Below, in pieces: positions 15,601 through 18,819 of a stretch of 18,819 bases of DNA. A program made the position numbers and the translations under genes. Source of the DNA: Zetaproteobacteria bacterium (lineage in GTDB: Bacteria; Pseudomonadota; Alphaproteobacteria; Micavibrionales; Micavibrionaceae). Location of the stretch: assembly GCA_002747015.1 (NCBI GenBank), contig NVXI01000001.1, forward strand, positions 232,362 to 251,180, in the 5' to 3' direction. The notes beneath the pieces are model-generated. The model saw only the letters and a program-made list of their open reading frames with translations. It ran no database searches and was not told the origin of the DNA. Each line of letters opens with the position of its first letter. Position 1 is the stretch's first letter.

Positions 15601-16293
15601 CATCAGCGGGGCGGCCTAACACAAGCATCTTACGCCCTTCATACCGCCGTTGATAAACTTGATATAAGTATGAAAATCGCATGGGAACAAACAAAACTAG
15701 GATTAAATCCACTCTGGGATAAAATTGCCCGTGGCGCACGTGGCATACAAAGTGTCGTGAACGAGGTCCCATATAAGAAAAAAACAGGGCTAGCCCTTAT
15801 CGGCGCAGGCATAGCCCTTGCAGGAATTGACACCGCAGGTATTGGCGGTGAAACGATCCAAAATATGGTTCCACATGCCGGATATGCATTGGGTGTACTT
15901 GGCTCAACAGGGATGTTTTTGCTGATCAACCCTATTGATGATCTCGTATTTGCACATTTAGGGCTGGGAGGATTAGGTTATGGATCGGGTACAGCGGCCT
16001 ATGGAGCCAATAAATTCATCGCCAGACCGGCTTTTAACTACGCCCGCGAACAAATAGATACTTTCCTTGAGAAATATGGGAAAACAAGCAAATCACTGAG
16101 TGCTGAACCAGAAGAAATAGAGCATGTCACACTTCCGATGGAATACCTGAACACATTATCAGACACATGCACTCTGTGCACAATATGCCTTGAAGAGAAC
16201 GGAGAATCCATGTGCCCACAACAAGTAAACCTGTCACAATTACTCAGCAATGAACAAAACAAACAAATTGCGCTAGAAGCAGATGCTCAATAA
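12610..16293 (+). CDS. Unrecognised 1227-residue membrane protein with C-terminal cysteine cluster
   Basis: No known family is recognised. The first 490 residues are hydrophilic and helical, with an acidic/His patch (DPNDDEEHQHGPEHE, residues 143-157). Hydrophobic segments lie near 498-512, 678-695, 724-743, 751-768, 1060-1080 and 1088-1112; the last pair are Gly/Ala-rich. Between about 770 and 1055 is a long helical domain. The C-terminus carries C1187, C1190, C1193 and C1202 (CTLCTICLEENGESMCP), a CX2CX2CX8CP pattern like a ferredoxin cluster motif with a widened last gap. There is no signal peptide, so it is probably an inner-membrane protein with large soluble domains. The ribosome site is poor, so translation may be coupled to the preceding secreted-protein gene 51 bp upstream. 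The Fur-like promoter suggests expression under low iron. Confidence 0.85.
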   Translation: MKIHDINEQFRKKGTSLPNNKVGLSHFLIDESLLKMARDYGAYIESIPKSQSYKMEFFGGNGEQDFTGHLSDLKAHLHNLHQPINMSIERCVKESSGYNDASAARKIMMRDTVNMQIKRERENTLALFRVMTTNSATLPEYIDPNDDEEHQHGPEHEIRTADMWRKTCEIDIKNRARDYDSDKATSALEPAIIKGSHFHPSKGFQFKLSQDFMDQDNARDINVKVWDMLTTIKGNDTRNSDTIYLTMEEMNNFCTLAHNKLQTPEFMTLLEDTRHQERVKEAVERIESEVNDIHSPIYKAIIKDTAIPKDNRDTLKNMIIASSAITPILESDAMKARWSHYYFMQRKNPEMGHIVNDVNVLNDVILHFNAAKHVTQAHIEAIAHDPTFQELLSFLKNIARVIETSIPQIKGMSEEEKTRHQESYSTVQKMIANISVSGQNIANEHLNDDQKTVTDVFERTMGTGHDGISRISSEFVDNTIDFFQDIYQRPFASKKEFVASCAVLGWLTYYMQSGGDAEGANQLLEAANTMNDAAITESIPDSMSFNDIMGSLNDGSGLSDTAAQIEDLDLSKLTEEDKKEFARLIRDNGLDISDDQMQQLSSYVHNNYGILGAYKHFTIDNAVTGTTLSMLDLARLATENSVEALGGTVNESASFFKSASNGAIDAGEKTFKVNVFQTTIGHIPMIAALAMMALTSGPRNGIKRIFGFFDGFMNSTIATLKERPLAIPAATLTAFFEPQTIILANEADKGGFAFPLLAGIAAASLWKHTANSTKDLHKEITENARTLTNHLNNDEARFKLLDSRPDIMESLSQAALLQEQVRASLPDDIKEISYSKKRLVKTLSSNFKIASDNLEPTLIALRKFDLAMDISSRYMGEENKTYHNFVHGKIKSFTQALKDVQNEKIDIKEFEHHINKDLKKVLQAQAFISGNSEIYNAIYKKSPSEKEMDRFTFAGNVQYNIQSRKESFKQYAQNINGLKEQRGKIGNGQTDFSHIPLHQRGGLTQASYALHTAVDKLDISMKIAWEQTKLGLNPLWDKIARGARGIQSVVNEVPYKKKTGLALIGAGIALAGIDTAGIGGETIQNMVPHAGYALGVLGSTGMFLLINPIDDLVFAHLGLGGLGYGSGTAAYGANKFIARPAFNYAREQIDTFLEKYGKTSKSLSAEPEEIEHVTLPMEYLNTLSDTCTLCTICLEENGESMCPQQVNLSQLLSNEQNKQIALEADAQ

Positions 16294-16302
16294 CAGTAAA
16301 GC

Positions 16303-18819
16303 CTACTCCGCTTCGACCACCATCGTGGTATCTGCTTGCGCCTGTTTTATATAAGAAGGATAAATTTCGACCTTACAATATTGATCGCGCACCATCAAAG
16401 CATGACAGCGATTATAAGCCTGTTCCAGTGTAATTCCCTGTAAACCCACACGCAAAGTATGTTTACCCGTTTTAACGTCGGCATAACTTTGCCGAGGTGG
16501 CACAAATAAATCCCCCCCCGTCAGCATAGCGTCATAACGTGAGCGCAACTTATACCACACGACGGACATCAATAACCTTGAATTATACTCACCCAAATTC
16601 AAAACAAGATCATACTCATCCTTTGAAAAATCAACATGCGGATGGCGCGCCTTATAATCATCCAAATCAGACATAAACGCACTTGGCACATCACCATCAC
16701 CCGCATCAACATAAATGTCATTGCCGTAAATGATCGTTCCATCATAATTTATTTCTATTTGTTGAGGGGCTGGGCGTATAAATTTGCCACGCTCTGCACT
16801 TCTCTCATCAACAATCAACAAATACCGCCCCGGAGGAATAGCCGGGAAATAGTAAAATCCGGTGACATCCGTAAGAACACTATCTTGCAGCTCACCTTGC
16901 GCATTATACAGCTTCAAACGCACATTCTTCAAAGACACAGGCTTTGGCTCACGTATTTCTGTAACCCCATCTCCAAGCGGAAGAGGAACAGCCCGTGTAT
17001 AAACACTACCGTCCAATTCACCAGATATGTGGATTGGAAAATTAACCTCTACAATATTCCCCTCACGCGGTAAAATAGACACCCCATCAAAGCCAGTCAC
17101 CCAAGCAGGATCTTGCAAGGTTTCCGGATCTACATAAACATCCGTAAGACGCAATTTCCCCATACGCGTAAATAAAGCAATACCATTTTCATCCGTTAGC
17201 AAACGCCCACCATTTTGTGGTGCCCTGACAACGACGCCTTCCAATGGCTCATCATCACCATTAAACAGACCATCACCATCTTTATCCAAAAACACAAAAG
17301 CACTAACGCCGCCGGTACTTGTAATGGCGTAATCATATGCCTTCACACGCCCTTGTGTTGGGTCACGCAAAAGACTAAAGCGCGTATCAAGGCCGGCAAA
17401 AAAGTCTTGTTGTGTGTTGTAGGTTACCCTTGGTGAAATACGGGCAAATCCCGCCTGCCAATCCAACTTAGCCGAGTACTCTGTAAGAGATGTCTCATAA
17501 CGTTTATTAACCTTAAGCTCCACATTTATTTTCTTGGTGAAATCCCGTTTATACGTTGCTAGAATATTCTTCAGTTCATTATTCGGCTTTAACTCATAAT
17601 TAGCGAGTAATCGAACACGGTTACGGCCATATGTCCCCGTAACACTTGTCACTGAATCAATAGAATCATCTTGAATGGTTGAGCCAGTGACATGTGTCAG
17701 GCTTTTATTCAGAGAAAAATGTTTCCACGCCGTACTAATCCCTGCTGTTGACCTTAGAATATAGTCATCATTCGTATCCAACCTATAATTTGTAGAAAAA
17801 TTATATCTAGGCTTTAAACCCAACTGCAACGGAAATGGACCAATAATCGAAATATTATTACGAATAGAGCCAACATCATTATCACCACCACCACCTTGCA
17901 CATCAAAAGAAGAACCAAGCCAATCCAGCGTACTACTAACCTCATGTTCGCCAAAATCACGCCGCGCGACAAGCTGCGCCGACATATCACCTTCATCATC
18001 AACCGCAGCGCCTATATTCAACAAAACCTGTTTTGCAACAATAGACGCTCCAAGGTTCAAGGCCGTGTCACGCTTACCTTGCTCAACACCACTACGCACA
18101 CCAGCACTCATCGTAATACCATCCCGAATGGGCAACTCATAACGCGCAGATACATTAATATTTGTATCCTCATCTGAATTCAAATTAGCACTAGACTTAT
18201 TATAAGTATTCTCACCATCCAAACTGACAGAGACATCATAAATCCCTTCCCCGCGTGAAAGCAGTGTCCTATCAACAGGAACATAGACGCTTTCTTCCCT
18301 AATTTCTCCTTGCGGCCCATAAAATACAAGACGAAAATTATTATTCGATTGGAACAAGCTAACATCTGCAAATTGGTAAAAGCCATCATCACCAATCTCT
18401 CTAAGCCCTAAAAGCTGGTTCTCCCGATACAATTCAACATCCCATCCGGGAAAACCTGTCCCAGATATCCCTGTAACCGGGGCACTAAATGTTCGTAGAG
18501 CATTTGTATTCGTAACCCTCACGCCCAATTCCTGTACCGAACGTCCACCCAAAGGAACCGACGTCGTTGTAACATCACCGACCTCAAACAGACGTGCCTT
18601 TAACGGCCCCAACAAATCATCATTTAAAGATTCTTGTTTATATTTCATCCGTACATTTTTCAGATTATCAACGTTATTTAACTGTAATTGCGTTGATAAT
18701 GTTCCATGCACAAAATCCCCGACGGAGCGAATAGTCGCGCTATGCAAATCAATACCTTTTGTTGCGTCCCCTTGCTTGCGATAGGTAGAGCGCGTTGCAA
18801 CATCAACAGATGGCATGCT
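16303..18819 (-). CDS. Usher-like outer-membrane protein with SdrD_B/CNA_B and SPOR-like modules (N-terminus off right edge)
   Basis: The frame is open to the window edge, with 838 codons visible. Numbering from the first visible Met, an usher-like segment at about 124-175 (PGWDVELYRENQLLG, FRLVFYGPQGEIREES) is followed by alternating beta-strands at about 190-490 that look like an outer-membrane barrel. An SdrD_B-like Ig module with a calcium-type loop (DKDGDGLFNGDD, D511-D522) covers about 505-560, and a CNA_B-like module (VRLKLYNAQGELQDSVLTD, FYYFPAIPPGRYLLIVDE) about 630-672. A SPOR-like end (about 785-822, LRVGLQGITLEQAYNRC...C) has two cysteines. Such composites resemble alphaproteobacterial surface or usher-type proteins secreting or displaying fibres. 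The true start, signal peptide and any chaperone or pilin partners lie outside. It converges with the 1227-residue gene (9-bp gap). Confidence 0.75.
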   Translation of the reverse strand, partial: SMPSVDVATRSTYRKQGDATKGIDLHSATIRSVGDFVHGTLSTQLQLNNVDNLKNVRMKYKQESLNDDLLGPLKARLFEVGDVTTTSVPLGGRSVQELGVRVTNTNALRTFSAPVTGISGTGFPGWDVELYRENQLLGLREIGDDGFYQFADVSLFQSNNNFRLVFYGPQGEIREESVYVPVDRTLLSRGEGIYDVSVSLDGENTYNKSSANLNSDEDTNINVSARYELPIRDGITMSAGVRSGVEQGKRDTALNLGASIVAKQVLLNIGAAVDDEGDMSAQLVARRDFGEHEVSSTLDWLGSSFDVQGGGGDNDVGSIRNNISIIGPFPLQLGLKPRYNFSTNYRLDTNDDYILRSTAGISTAWKHFSLNKSLTHVTGSTIQDDSIDSVTSVTGTYGRNRVRLLANYELKPNNELKNILATYKRDFTKKINVELKVNKRYETSLTEYSAKLDWQAGFARISPRVTYNTQQDFFAGLDTRFSLLRDPTQGRVKAYDYAITSTGGVSAFVFLDKDGDGLFNGDDEPLEGVVVRAPQNGGRLLTDENGIALFTRMGKLRLTDVYVDPETLQDPAWVTGFDGVSILPREGNIVEVNFPIHISGELDGSVYTRAVPLPLGDGVTEIREPKPVSLKNVRLKLYNAQGELQDSVLTDVTGFYYFPAIPPGRYLLIVDERSAERGKFIRPAPQQIEINYDGTIIYGNDIYVDAGDGDVPSAFMSDLDDYKARHPHVDFSKDEYDLVLNLGEYNSRLLMSVVWYKLRSRYDAMLTGGDLFVPPRQSYADVKTGKHTLRVGLQGITLEQAYNRCHALMVRDQYCKVEIYPSYIKQAQADTTMVVEAE

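Overview
The window looks like a stretch of chromosome from a fairly AT-rich Gram-negative alphaproteobacterium. Evidence for this is an alphaproteobacterial-style UvrC, a TamA/TamB outer-membrane assembly pair, an SPFH/NfeD membrane pair and an outer-membrane usher-like protein. The order is not secure from sequence alone. The many large unrecognised proteins would suit a little-studied lineage such as the Micavibrionales, but that is only a guess.

Left part (1-2331, minus strand): the first 84 codons of a charged, low-complexity protein run off the left edge, and uvrC (nucleotide excision repair) lies upstream of it. Middle-left (2332-5066, plus strand) is a loosely packed accessory stretch. 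It holds a pentapeptide-repeat protein, a doubtful small ORF overlapping a short MarR-type regulator, a tRNA-Leu(TAA) and a 185-residue orphan protein. Next, on the minus strand, are an NfeD/SPFH pair with a 2-bp gap (5067-6571) and an unrecognised 256-residue protein (6680-7450).

The tam locus (7532-11171, minus strand) encodes TamA, with a lipoprotein-type signal peptide, and an unusually short TamB. Directly upstream of tamA and on the same strand is a 147-residue membrane-like protein. Its start faces a 121-bp divergent promoter region (11685-11805) carrying two Fur-box-like repeats that overlap predicted -35/-10 elements in both directions. On the plus side the same region drives a secreted 250-residue protein and then a 1227-residue protein. 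The large protein has several hydrophobic segments, an acidic/His patch and a C-terminal CX2CX2CX8CP cluster. I recognise none of the three Fur-flanked proteins. They form the best candidate in the window for an undescribed, probably iron-regulated, envelope system, and the minus-strand transcript may also feed tamA-tamB.

Right part (16303-18819, minus strand): a large outer-membrane protein runs off the right edge. It combines an usher-like plug segment, a long beta-strand-rich region, SdrD_B/CNA_B-like Ig modules with a calcium-type loop, and a SPOR-like C-terminus. It converges on the 1227-residue gene with only 9 bp between the stop codons.
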